Positions 46,040-59,100 of a stretch of DNA of 64,000 nt are shown here, piece after piece. The stretch spans positions 40,201,201 through 40,265,200 of the forward strand of contig CM034307.1 in assembly GCA_019925795.1 (NCBI GenBank), written 5' to 3'. How positions within the stretch are numbered: position 1 is the stretch's first letter; the number at the start of each line of letters is the position of its first letter. The notes under the pieces were generated by a model. The model saw only the letters and a program-made list of their open reading frames with translations, was not told the DNA's origin and did no database searches. Both the position numbers and the translations under genes were made by a program. Source of the DNA: Dendrobium chrysotoxum (lineage: Eukaryota > Streptophyta > Magnoliopsida > Asparagales > Orchidaceae).

Positions 46040-47590
46040 CTAATCAAATTCTCATTTAAATCTAATAAAGAAAGATCATTTCTAATATTTTCTAACCAAG
46101 TCTTTTTAGGTCTACCTCTATCTTTCTTAACATAAGTCAAATCTAAGACCTCTACTTTCCTAATCGGGTCATCGGGAGGCCACCATTTTATGTGACCAAA
46201 TCATCTAAGGTGACTCTCTCTCTAATATTATCTTCCACTGGAGCTACTCCAACCTTTTCACGAATATGCTCATTTCGTATCCTATCTCTAAGGGTAAAGC
46301 CACTCATCCACCTGAGCATTCTCATCTCTGCAACACTTAACTTAGAATTATGCTTCTCTTTTAATGGCCAACATTCGACACCATAAAGCATTGCAGGTCT
46401 CACCACCATCTTATAGAATTTTCCCTTAAGTTTGAGGGGTACTTTTCTATCACACAATAAGCCCGATGCATTCCTCCACTTCAACCATCCAACTTGGATT
46501 CTCCTGATAATATCCCCATCTATTTCACCATCACTCTGAACAATAGATCCAAGATATCTAAAATGTGTACTCTTATTAATGACTTGATCGGCCAAAGTCA
46601 CAATCCCCTCACTAGGTCTATTATTACTAAAATTACACTCAATATATTCCGTTTTAGATCTACTCAAGCAAAAACCTTTAGACTCTAAGGTTGACCTCCA
46701 CAATTCTAGTTTACCTTCAACTCCCTCTCTAGTCTTATCAACAAGAAGAATATCATCAGCAAAAAGCAGACACCAAGGTACATCCTCTTGCAAATGTCTA
46801 GTGAGAACATCCATGACTAAAGCAAAAAAGATATGGGCTTAAGGCTGATCCTTGATGTAATCCAATCGAAATAAGGAAATACTTAGTCAAACCACCTTGT
46901 GTTTGAACACAAGTAATAGCTCCTGCATACATATCTTTAATGATTTGAATATAAGCGTTATTAACTCTTTTCTTTTCAAGAACTCTCCATAGCACTTCTC
47001 TTGGAACTTTATCATATGCTTTTTCTAAATCAATAAATAGCATATGTAAATCCTCCTTATTCTCTCTATATTTCTCCATCAAACCTCTTAATAAATGTAT
47101 GGCTTCCATAGTATACCTACCCGGCATTAATCCAAATTGATTTTGAGAAACATTAGTATCACGCCGCAACCTATGCTCCATAACTCGTTCCCATAGTTTT
47201 AAAGTATGACACATTAACTTAATTCCTCTATAATTCGCACAATCTTGTGCATCACCTTTGTTCTTAAGAATAGGAATTAACACACTCATTCTCCACTCAT
47301 CTAGCATCTTTTTAGTCTTCAAAACAGTATTAAAAAGTTTAGTAAGCCAAGAAATTCCTTCATCTCCTAAGCATTTCCACACCTCTATTGGAATATCATC
47401 AGGTCCAACAACTTTTCCACCCTTCATTTTCTTTAAAGCTTCTCTAACTTCAGTTTTACTAATACGTCGATAAAAATAGAAATCTTTATTTTCATTTCGG
47501 GTGCTAAGGTCACTACAGTCAATTTTATTTTCACATTTTTCATTAAAAAGTTTAACAAAATATCTCATCCACCTTTGTTGAATATCATCT
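46040..47590 (-). pseudogene. RTE-type LINE reverse transcriptase, one shift from open
   Basis: The minus strand reads in two overlapping frames. At 47568-46798 come AFKKMKGGK-like codons, PDDIPIEVWKCLGDEGISWL, YRGIKLMCHTLKLWERVMEH, QNQFGLMPGRYTMEAIHLLR, DLEKAYDKVPREVL and GLHQGSALSPYL. At 46814-46188 come the catalytic LLFADDILLVDKTREG, LRYLGSIVQSDGEIDGDI-type codons and MLRWMSGFTLRDRIRNEHIR. The shift sits in a run of six A (near 46830) where the 60521 copy has five. The 3' end is missing and the 5' endonuclease part is absent or beyond recognition. Confidence 0.88.
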
Positions 47591-47728
47591 TTTTAGTCTA
47601 TTGGATAATGATCCAATAGGATATAATCCATAATATTGATAGATATATTATAATGACATTCCTAATGTAATATGAAGCATATTATAGATACCATGAATCT
47701 GATATACTGATGTGATTGAACATGATAC

Positions 47729-47781
<53 letters not shown>

Positions 47782-49790
47782 AATGATACATACGAATATG
47801 ATACTGATATATTTATATTGAGCCATTTTATTAATAAGATAAGTTGGGAGTTGCAAAATTTTTTAATAAATTCATAATTACCAAGATAGTATCATGATTG
47901 GTGGTGAAGTGCGAAGTTCCACTTAATGAATTTTTCACTCAATCAAATGTAATGCAAAAGCAAAATAGACCTCACAAGATGTTTAATAGATACAATAGTA
48001 ATGTATACACATTTATGCAGTAAATAACATAATATGTAATAAGTTATGAAGTTAGTAAACTAAGTTAAGCACATTATTATCTATATGAAATTTAACAACA
48101 CGTTTTCACAGACTCAATGTTACTCTGATCAATCCTTCAAGTTCAATATGTAATAATATTAATCGAAAATGTTTTTATGAGTGAGAGAAGATTAGGCACA
48201 ATTATATGAGTTGGTTACACTACATAAGCTCATTTTTTTTCAAAATAGTTGACTATAATAGCCAAGATAGTCCCATGATAACATGACATAGATCTATCTG
48301 TTACATTGTATAACAACTCACATGAAAGTTTTGTAGATGGAAAATGTCACCTCATACATATATGTAACAAGAGTTCAATACCTTTTATAATCCAACTAAT
48401 ATAGTACAGTTGTTGGTTTTGTACTTTTTAGGTATTATGTATCATCTACATACATTGTTAGATACTATATTTTTTTTATGCAAGCATTATCAATTAATAG
48501 CTTGTGCATCTTCTAATTGATTGTTGTATGGGTATGAAGACAAAGAGTCTGTGAAGGCCCTGATTGCTCAAGGGCCAATAATACTTATTCTATAATACAA
48601 AATAAGAACTCTCCCTCATATCCTTGAACATCTTTAGACTTCTTATTTGAAATTGGTGGTAACTAAAGTGACATAACCTTTGGCTACCCATCCAACAATT
48701 GCAATTGACGCTTATCAGGACATTGGTTAAACTTGCATCTTGATTGGAGGCATCGTAGAAATTTGGATGAGCACAGTAGACATTTTCTCATTGAAAGTCC
48801 ATTTTAGGTTGAACTTTTTGTTCTTACGGTCCTATGCTTTGGACCTAAGGGCCTCTCTTTGTTTGGTCGTGTTATCTTGTTCATTTTGTTCCTAAAAGAA
48901 GCCTAGAAATTGCGAAGTTTAAGTTGATGAGGCCAATTTATGAAGTTTGCACATCTTCTGTGTGATGAAGCCCTGAAATCATATTGACAATGTTTCTGAT
49001 TTTCATTCAAAAGAAGCACGAGTCTCATGAAATATATCTCAATTTTGGGTGAGGGTTTTTGCCAATTGGTTGTTGTTCACTGTTCACTATAATTAGATAT
49101 TTTTAAAGTGTTATAAAGTAAATTTATCCGAAATTCAAAAATTATATTATTGTGTTTTGATGAAAGTGACCAAATGTAAAATAACACAAATAGCTTATGA
49201 CATGCTATTTGATGTAGGTGATGGAGGTGACTGTGGTGTTGGAGAGCGACGATTTATGGAGGTTCTCACAATGAAGGCAACATGGCTTCAAGGGAGGGGA
49301 AAGGTTTTAGCTTCATGAAAGTGTAATATTTTAGAGATCACATGATATGAGATCAACACAATGCGGGACTAAGAAAGGCATGCAGTGTAGTATGCTACAA
49401 GGCGCAAGATTCAGGATTGAGGTCAACGACGAGATTCATGCAACGTGGGAGAGAGGCCAACATAATCGAAGATGAGAATGACATGATGCAGGGGAGGTCA
49501 CTAGAACGGCGTATTACACACAAAATAGTATGATGAGTATTCCGGTGTCCTAAAAAATTTACTTTGCATTTGATTAATTAAAAAAATAGAAAAAACCATT
49601 CATTTTATTCAACACTCAAAAAACTTAAATATCCCCAATACAAGTTCTCAAAATTTATGCATGAAAATATTTTTTTATTTAAATAAATGAATAATAATAA
49701 TATTTTTAAATTTTATTAACAAAATTAAGATATTAATTTAATAAATATTAAAATTATTAATTAGAAACACCCAAAAAAAAAAAAATCCTT
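47591..49790. other. Intergenic, no gene seen; (TA)n at 47732-47778
   Basis: AT-rich with no coding region or recognisable transposon. A (TA)n run of about 23 units lies at 47732-47778. A stretch near 49200-49500 is less AT-rich but has no convincing frame or domain. Confidence 0.6.
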
Positions 49791-49827
49791 TGCACAACTT
49801 TTTTCGCAGCCTATGCTGCTCGATTGC

Positions 49828-49842
49828 TGGGCCCGATGGGCC
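49828..49842 (+). promoter_or_regulatory. Two site II elements upstream of the decarboxylase gene
   Basis: TGGGCCC and TGGGCC occur nine bases apart about 195-210 bp before the ATG. TGGGCY (site II) is a TCP-factor motif common in plant housekeeping promoters. I saw no clear TATA box, which fits such a promoter. Confidence 0.5.
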
Positions 49843-50035
49843 AAGTTCTATAGCAATTGTTGATCACTAAACTGCAGAGTACCAACCTGAATCTGGCTAC
49901 AGGAACGGATACACATCTTCCTCCACCGTCGTAGCCCTGCCTCACTAGATTCAGATAAGGGAGGATTTCTTTTCCAGCTCAGGTCGGAGGTCAAAAGGCT
50001 GAGAAGAGTGGGAGAAGGAGAGAAGCATTCCGATA

Positions 50036-50147
50036 ATGGGGAGCATTTCTTGCCCTGTTTCTCTATGTTCTCAGCCCAAGTCTCTCAAAGCGGGGTATCG
50101 CTCCCGTTCTTCATCGAGGATGCTCGCTGTGCGTTGCACCGTCGGAG
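50036..50147 (+). CDS. UROD: Decarboxylase exon 1 (transit peptide)
   Basis: The ATG opens MGSISCPVSLCSQPKSLKAG, followed by an Arg/Ser-rich stretch ending AVRC, a typical stroma-targeting sequence. The donor is GGAG|GTATTC, phase 1. The leader upstream is purine-rich. Confidence 0.85.
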
Positions 50148-53100
50148 GTATTCCTCTTCCTTGGATAAACTTCTTTCAATTTGAACATTTCGTGGTCATT
50201 ATTTGTATGAAATGCTAGAAATGTTTTGTCTGCCCTTTAATTGCCTTAGGGCTTTGGGGAAAGAATGTAGATTGCTCGGATATAAGTTTTTAACGGATCT
50301 GCATTAATATGATATAAAAGCTAGATATGTTAAGTTGAAGGCCTATTCTACCCCCCTTGTTTTCCCAATATGTATGGTTAAAAGATGCCAATACCGGGCT
50401 AGTTTTGCATAGAGTTTTTTTGTTTAGTTCTCAATTTCAAGCCTGAGTGAGCTGCATGCAAGGAAATAAAGTTGGTCATGGACCACTATTTATGTTAGAA
50501 GGGAAGAAATAAGAATGTTAAAGACATGTAAAACAAGAAAGGAGAGATGACGGAATTGTAATAGTAGATAGAGAGTGGTACTTCAAGATAATGTGATGAA
50601 AAATAGGTGATTTGAAGCAAATGAGGATAGAATATCCACCAAAAGACTTAGACATAACATTATTTTGTGGAAGGTTTAAAATAAAAAGGTTAGACCAAAA
50701 GTCGTATAAGGATATGCAGAAAATATAACTAAGACATCATGCATAACACTGAAATGAAGAATGATGATTCATAAAGTCGATAGCGGATGGCTGTGATAGC
50801 ACTAATGATGATGTTGATGAATTCAAGCTTCTTTCTTTCTATGTATAGCGTGCAATGGTTTTAAAGTTTAATATTCATGCTTTTATGTAGAGGTTGAGGC
50901 AGAATCAAGTGTTGCTAGTACTACTGAGCCTCTTTTGATAAATGCTGTTCGAGGGGAAAAAGTTGAACGACCTCCTGTCTGGCTAATGAGGCAAGCAGGG
51001 AGGTACATGAAGGCATGTTCAATGATTATTTTTTTTTAGTTTAATGGCCTGTTATGTACATTTCATATATAAATATATATTTCATCGCCTTATTTTCAAT
51101 ATAATTGTCTATCAAGTGTAATTATTCTTCAATCTATTATTTGATAATTTTATTTTTTATGGTATATGATCAATCTTTTGCATGTTATAGAGGCTTGTGG
51201 AGGATCCATTACAAGACTATAAAATGCATTTGGAATTGTCAAATACTCAAAGTTTGCTAACTCAGTTGATGCAATACTGTGCTCTTGCGTTGAAATAATT
51301 TGAACTAGTTGCATAAAAGGAGCTCAAAGTTTAGCTCTCATTTTTTGCTCATCGTTGAAAGATTTTCATGGCTGAATGAAACAATAAGCTATGGAGATGG
51401 AGAGCACAGAGGAAAGTGGGAGCTTAGCTAAAGGTGAACTTGCGTGCTTTGAGAAGGGAAAAAAAGAGAAGGAATGGATAGTGAATGTTTTAATGAAAGA
51501 ATTTTATTTTATTTTTTACATTATCAGAGGGGGCTAGATGACAACCCTTTTTAGGCACCAAAGAATTCTAACTTTTAAAAGGAGAATAAGATAGATAAAC
51601 TTGTGGTCATTGCTTTATCATTTTATTTTAAATATTTTGGGGCACATGGCCAGACGTTTTGTTTAAGAAGTTGCTCCTTAGTCATGCACTTAAAAAAAGG
51701 GGGCTGCTTGGCCCTTAATTCCTATGTTGGTGCTGCTTGCAGTGGCATCATAATGAAGGTGGGAGTGGCATCTGCTACCCCTAATAAAAATATATTTAAA
51801 GTTTTTAATAAACTATTTTTTAAATAAAAATATATTATTAATCTATTTGTTTTATCATAAATTATATATTTTTAAAGTTTACATATAATAATATATATGA
51901 TTATATACAATCATATGCACATTATATATATATAAAGATTGTGTATGTGTGCATGCTCTCCATTAATCCATCTCCCTTGCATATCCTCATATGTGCAAGC
52001 CATTCTCATCTCACAATTCACGCAATGCGGAGGTCTATCTTGATTGTTTTTGACATTTTGGACATATCATGATGGTCTCCATTTGACAAAATTTGTGATA
52101 TATGAGTATCCTTTTCACGTAAACTTTGCATTGTAAGTTGATTTCCTGTAAAATTGCTGCTGTTTTCTTCCATTGTCATTACATTACATTAGGTGATTTG
52201 TAGATCACATACGAAGATTAACATATACACAATACGAGCAAATGATTATTTTTCCTACTAGTAGGATTTTAGCTATGTCGGTTATGAATTCAAACAATGT
52301 CTCTACAATTATTTTTATTTTTATTTTGACTAGCTCAACATCAATCATTGGGACTTATCGTGGGACTTTTAAAATGTTAATTAGCTCTTAGGCTAGCCCT
52401 GAGCCCAATGTGGTTAGCACACTTAAGCCTATTCCCATTATAGCTTGCATATTGGAGCTTTAGAGGATTGGTTTCTTGGGTTTATGGGCTAGCTTGACCC
52501 AATTGATGTCTGGAATGATAAAATCCTACATGTGGTTTATTTTAATTTTTTTCTTTAATTTGAAATTTATGCAATACACGTTAAGCATTTTCTTTCTCTC
52601 TCTTTCTTAGGCACTCTTTAGGAATGTTATCATTCAAAACTAATGAATACTTTCCTTTTTAATGCTTTGGCAGAGCTACCAAATGATATGTGAAAGGTAC
52701 CCTTCATTTCGTGAAAGATCAGAAAACGTAGATCTTGTTGTTGAAATTTCTCTACAACCATGGAAAGTTTTCAAGCCCGATGGGGTATGATTTTTTTTGA
52801 CATAATTTTTCTTGCAGATTTATTTTTTCCCTCCTAAATCTTTTTTGTCTTCTATGTTGATAACTGGAATTTCTGCCTTTTTACAACTACCTGGATAATT
52901 GCTCAACACAAAATTGTTTGAATTTCATTATTTTATGCAGCTTGACATGTTGAGAATCCTTCAGCATGCAAACTCATCTGGCTTTTTCTGAAGTTTAACT
53001 GCTTCAATTGTTTAACTGGCTATTATTCTATCATATTGGGGATAAGGTTCTTTCTTGCTATTGCTTCATTTACATATGAAATTATTTTTAAAATGATGGA

Positions 53101-56100
53101 TACCCCATGACCAGGCCTGATGAAAAAACTGATTCTCATGTAAACTTTTGATGACGTTTTGCAGTTTAAGTGTTTTCAAGTTCAGTCAGAAATTCTTCAT
53201 GGTGCAAGAGACATGGTATGGTTTTTTCCAACTACCAAACCCACACCACGTGTCTTATGAACACTTAACTAGCTTGAGGATTTGATAAATGTAATTCATA
53301 GACTTCTCGGTCCCTAATGTCTGAAACATATGATTGATTGAATAAAGTGGCTGGCGTGGCGAGAAAAAGAAGTGTTGGTCCCATGCACCATGTCTGCTGC
53401 CTGCTCTTGTTATGCAGACTCCCCCCTCTGGGGGTTGTTTGCATTTGGTAAAGATGGGAAGACCTGCTTGCTGAGCCCTCTCTTCCTTCCTATGGGTGAC
53501 AAAATGGTGCTCCCTATTACTAGGCAGGGCATATCAGACTTTCGGCAGTCAAGGTCTGTCTTGTATAAGCAAGGAAATTGCCCTAGATCTTCAAGGCCAG
53601 TGACCCGTTATCCATGAATCTTTAATACGCTCACTTCTACAAGGAGAGATGTAAAAGAGTTCTTTTTGGGGAGAACAGCATTTGAACTTGGCACAACCTA
53701 GAGGATGAGTTGGCTGTATTTCACAGATTGAAACTGTAAACTAGCACTAATATTCCTAGATTGTGAAATGTATGTAGAAACTAATTTAATGGAAAGGTTA
53801 AATTTTGCCCTTAGAATAGAGGGAGATTGCATAGAGGTTGCAGACAATGTGAAGTGCATAGCTATTTGGTTATGAATTTGTGATTTGGCTCTTCAAGCTT
53901 ATATCTATTCCCCAAGCTTGTAGTTATGATTTCTCTATAGGCAAGCTTTGAAATTTGAGTCAAGCTGAAACCATTTACAACCCTTTGCTTTGCAGTAGTT
54001 TTGGCAGGAAGCCACCTTACCTCCCTTTTTTTCCCAAGTTCAAGGTGTATAACTCTTGAATCTTTTCCTAGGGCAAAGGCACAATCCTATATAACTCTTT
54101 TACCCGTGACTGAAAAAGGTAAACCTCAACCTATCCTTTTATGGGTCTAAGGAATAAACCTAATGATATTTTTTTAAGGCTGAGGAGGAAACCTTAAAAC
54201 CACTCAGTATTGAAGAAAACAACTAAGAAGAAAACAATATGTAGAAAAAAGATTTACGTAGGAGCTCTGTAGATGGGCAATGTTAACGCAGTATTAGGAA
54301 AATAATAATGAATGAAATGGAATTTACAAAAAACTGTAAACCTGTTATTATTGAAACCAAATTGAGCACTCTATTAACACTGGAAAGCCAAGGAAGTATG
54401 TAGAATATTTTTGGAATACTTAGAAATTTTCAGCCTAGAAAAACCATAGGTCTCAAGAATGAACTATTTGGACTCTTTTATTTGTAGGGTAGGGTTTGGT
54501 AAATTTGAATTTAGTTTTGTCGAGATATAGCTACTTGGTTAGAGCCAATTGACTCTTCTTCCTTCTTTGCAAGCTTTAACATCCCAATGAACACATTAGG
54601 AGGAAGTAAGATCATATAACAGGGACACTATATAACTTAGTGTGGTATGTAGAGTAGGGGACCTATTCTCCCAGGATTACTTATTTTGTTTTGTAAATCT
54701 CTTGTACGCCATAATAATTTCTTATTTCTACTAGATTTCTCCTTGTCGTGGTCATCTTGTGTGACTTTGCTTTGTGTTATATTACAACTCTCAAGCTATA
54801 TTCACTTCCTTATAAAACCAGCAGATTAATATTTTTGATGTTTTTCTTGATAACTATGATGAAAAGATTGAAGATCAATGCTAGTGTTGACAATCATTAT
54901 GAAGAAGAAACGTACCTCATATAATCCAGAAGTTTATCATGAAGAAGAGGAGCAAGAAGAAAATCTCCAACAATTCAAGTAGGTGCAGAAAGAGCAAGAG
55001 GAGGTGACAACCATTCAACTAGCAAAGGAATTTGCGCACTTCCAGCAGCATATTATGTCAATTTGTAATGCCATGTGGAGGTGAGAGATGCTAATTCATT
55101 GATAATAAAATGTAGGGCCAATTTTCATCAAGCCAAGCAACATAGAGCCAAGTGAAAAGAAGACAAGCTATGCTCATACTATTTTTAGCTCATAGCCTGT
55201 TACTCCTGACCAAATAACAAGATATGCCTCCTTAATCCTTACAGGGTGCGCAGAGAAAAATAATGAGGTGCAATTTATTAGCAGTTCAGTATTTAAAACT
55301 GATTGGTTAACGAAGACAAACTTGGTGCTCATAGATAAATAATGTCAAGCCATTGCTTGCCAAGTTTAAGTTTTCCCAATTACCTATCTATAAGGGGAAG
55401 CCATATCAGCACCATTCATCATGTTTGATGGCATGCAATGCAAACTGTTCTTGACAACACTAGACGGGGCTGCACTATTATGGTTCTTGAAGTTACCACA
55501 AGGTTCTATCAATACCTTTTTAACTTCAAAAGCCAATTGGCCACCAATTTTTCCAGCTCTCAAAAGTTACGGAAAAGCAGTCTAACCCAATTTTACCTCA
55601 AACAAAACCCATACGAGTCACTCTGAGACTCAGTTTAATAATTGGAAGCTTAACGTTTTCATCCCAAATAAAGAGGTTGCCAAAATAACTCTTATATAAG
55701 TGCTGAGAGAGAGAGTAGATTTATGATGATAAGTACATTGCTATGGAAGAGATGACAAAAATGCCCATGCAATACTCTAGCTTATTGCTAATTACTGATT
55801 ATATGGAAATTTAAAAGTATTTAAATTTAAGCGGTATATCTTGTTTATCTTGTGAATGATTATATGGAAATCTAAGCTGTATAAAGGCATTTAAAAGCGT
55901 CAAACTTAGAATAACATTTTTGTTCTGTAGGTGTCTTGCCGACTGTTTGGATAATGACATTCTTTCAGTATCATTCTAAGATATTTCAAAATACAGCAAA
56001 TAAAACACATCATATAGTGATGGTCAATTATACTCTGACTTGTGAGGCTTGAGAACTGTTATGACAATATGACAATGCGACACTAGTCATTGAGTGTGGG

Positions 56101-59100
56101 GGGAATTTGGTTCAGGGGCTTCTGATACAAATTTGTGTTTGAAGTGCAAGACAAATGATAAAAAAGAAAAGGAAATTTTGATCAGATATTGAAGAAAAAC
56201 TAATTTTGTTCTAGAACCAAAAAGTGAGTTCAAGTGTCATTTTATAGCACAAAACAGTTGTCTTGTTGATATTGTACGTGTCTTATATATTTGATCAATT
56301 GTTCTTTTCTTTTGATTATTTATCTTGCAGTTTTTATACAGATTTGTATCTGGAGCTCCTAACCCAATTTCTTTTCCAGTTATTGGTAAATGTGTATATG
56401 TGCTGAGATATCACATAATGCAGACTGATGAATGATAATTAGGACCTTCCAGCAGCTATGAAAGGGGCGGTAATGAGGTTTAAGCTATGTATTAGGGATA
56501 AATTGCTCATGGCCCGACACATCGTTGTATTGAAACCTTCATAAAGAATGTCCTAAGTTAAACTGATTTTTGTAATCTACTGAATTTTGCTAACTGCGAC
56601 CTATATGTGAATTGACTTTGGGGTAGCTTATATATATATATACTGAGCTTATTTCTATCTTTAATTCCCTTGCTTTTCATGGAGTAGTAATTAAAACATA
56701 AAGTACAAGAATTCTGTAAATTTGAATGAAGGCTTCATGAAAATCTACTGGGTAATGGAAATTTCTGACAAGAGAAACTTTGAGACACCATGAGGAGGAT
56801 ATGTGAAGTAAACATGCAATACCATTATTTAAAAGGTATAGGAAAAGAAGAATCCTCATTTACAAACATTTGCAGCGTCTTTGCAACATAGGCTTAAAGC
56901 TATTATGCGGCGTTGAACAAAAAATTGCTAGTTGGAGATGCAATCATAGCATGACGCTTGAATATCACTGATTCTGCGGCGTTGAACAAAAAATTGCTAG
57001 TTGGAGATGCAATCATAGCATGACGCTTGAATATCACTGATTCTTGGGATAGGCCACCTCTAATTCCTCCCAAGAAAGTCATTTGGATATTAAGATGCAG
57101 ATTAGAACCAAAATTGTCACGACCCGGCCCGGAAACTCGACTTAATGAGCGGGAACGAAAAGTCGGATGGTAGTAACAATTCAATTCATATCATAAACAA
57201 TTTTAACATACAACTTCTCAAAACAACTGAAGAGCCACTATTTCATAATTTCCTCGAATACTCAACATTTGTATAAATTATAAATTACCTATTTTCATTT
57301 GCACGCCATCTTCTATAGACGTACTCCTCTCTTTCAGCCATTTTTCAATTCTTTGGAGACTTACCTGAAATATTAGTTGGATGGGTTGAGTTTACAGTGT
57401 AAATTCAGTGGGTAATCATTGTCAATTATAAAATAGTAAAATAAATATATCATAATATATATACATCTTCTTATACTTCTTTCTTTCTTAATATCAAATC
57501 AATATACATACATCTTTCATGTATTATAAACCTTATAATTTCACATAAGTTCTTTTTGTATTCGATCATAATTATCCATTTTCATTTAACATTTCTATTA
57601 ATAGATTTGACATTCAATTCATTTTCATATCCATTTTAATTTGTACAGGAGAACCGTCTAAATGTATTAATTAAGATACAATCATTTCCATTTCTTTTTC
57701 CTTTTTAATGTGCGTGGGTACGTTGCTTCCCCAGCCAGTATCATACGGGGGTGAACTCCTGTAAATTTACATGCATATCTTTTTCCTTTTTCTTTTCTTT
57801 TCATTTTTTTTTCATTCATTCGTATATCATTCATTCATATATACTTTTGATATACATATAAATATCATATGTATGTAATGCTTTCTAACTTTACTTTCTC
57901 TTTCCTTTATATGTAGTCTCGTTACATACCATTTCTTTCTCATATTCGTATTTGTATACACATTTACTTATTTTATATGTAATAGTTTAAAAAAAAAAAG
58001 CACAAGTCTTAAAACACTTAAGTAACATGCTTCTTTCAAAATGAAATAGAAAAATACAATAAAGAGAAATTTTACAAATATCCACTTTGAATCTTTCAAG
58101 TTTTTGATCATTGTCACAACCTAAAGAGATACACAATAAGGTAAATTTACATATAGTTAACTTTCATCAAAATTTTCATAAATATCTATCTAATTAATTC
58201 TTACCTCAGCCTCAATTTTCCTTTCTTGTTGAATTCTTGAAGAACACAACTCCTACAACTTGATCTCTTTTCCTTCAAAAATTCCTAAAATTAAACAATA
58301 TAAATTTTCATGAAAATGTGATTTAATAACAAATTTAATAAAAATTACATGATAGGAATTTTACTTACAAAAAGGGGATTTTTTAAATCCCAAAATCTTT
58401 CTCTCTCTCTCTCTCTCAAAATCTCTTCTCATCGCTTCCAAATCTCTTTCTCGTCCTTTAATAAAACATCATTTACTTTGAGTAAAGCAAAACAAGAGAA
58501 TTTATACGAAAATGGAAGGAAGAAATTCAATAACCTGCTTCCCTTTTTCTCCTCGATCGTTTCTCTCGTTCGTTGAAATTTTTTCAAAATTATCACTTCT
58601 TTAGCGATATGAATGAAAAGGAGTTGGTGATTCTTATCCCTAAACACAATCACTTGCTAAAAATGGCGACTTGAAATCTCCCCAAACCCTTCCGCATGAG
58701 TTCGGCCGTTCCGCTTTGTCCGCCCTTCTGTTCCGATCGCAAAACCGTCCCCCCTCTGTGGTCGTGACTTTATTAGGAGAGCTGGCCGGTTCGGTTTAGA
58801 ACCCCAAATTGGTCGGTTACAAAAATGGTCCCCTGACTCTTTATGGACTAAAATGCTCCTCGATTATTTAAAAGTCTCATTTTAGTCCATTGACTTTTTA
58901 AATAGGAAACTAAATGATCCCATGAAAGATTAATTTGATCCCTATTTGAATAGTCAAGGGACTAAATTGGTATTTTTATATAGTCGAGGAATATATTGGT
59001 TGTTCTGAAAAGGTTTGTGACCAATTTGATCCTCAAGATGCATTATAATGGAAAATAATAGACCATGACCTTGAGGAGTTTGTGCAAATGAATGTTTGGC

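Noticed and set aside
47732..47778. 64-aa ORF with an Ile-Tyr repeat over (TA)n
   Set aside because: A simple-sequence artefact.
53372..53617. 81-aa ORF inside intron 3
   Set aside because: No recognisable domain or splice context. Cysteine-rich reading of GC-richer DNA only.
56903..57184. 93-aa ORF with a repeated 23-aa peptide
   Set aside because: The repeat comes from the 69-bp DNA duplication, whose length happens to be a multiple of three. It is intronic, with no homology that I recognise.
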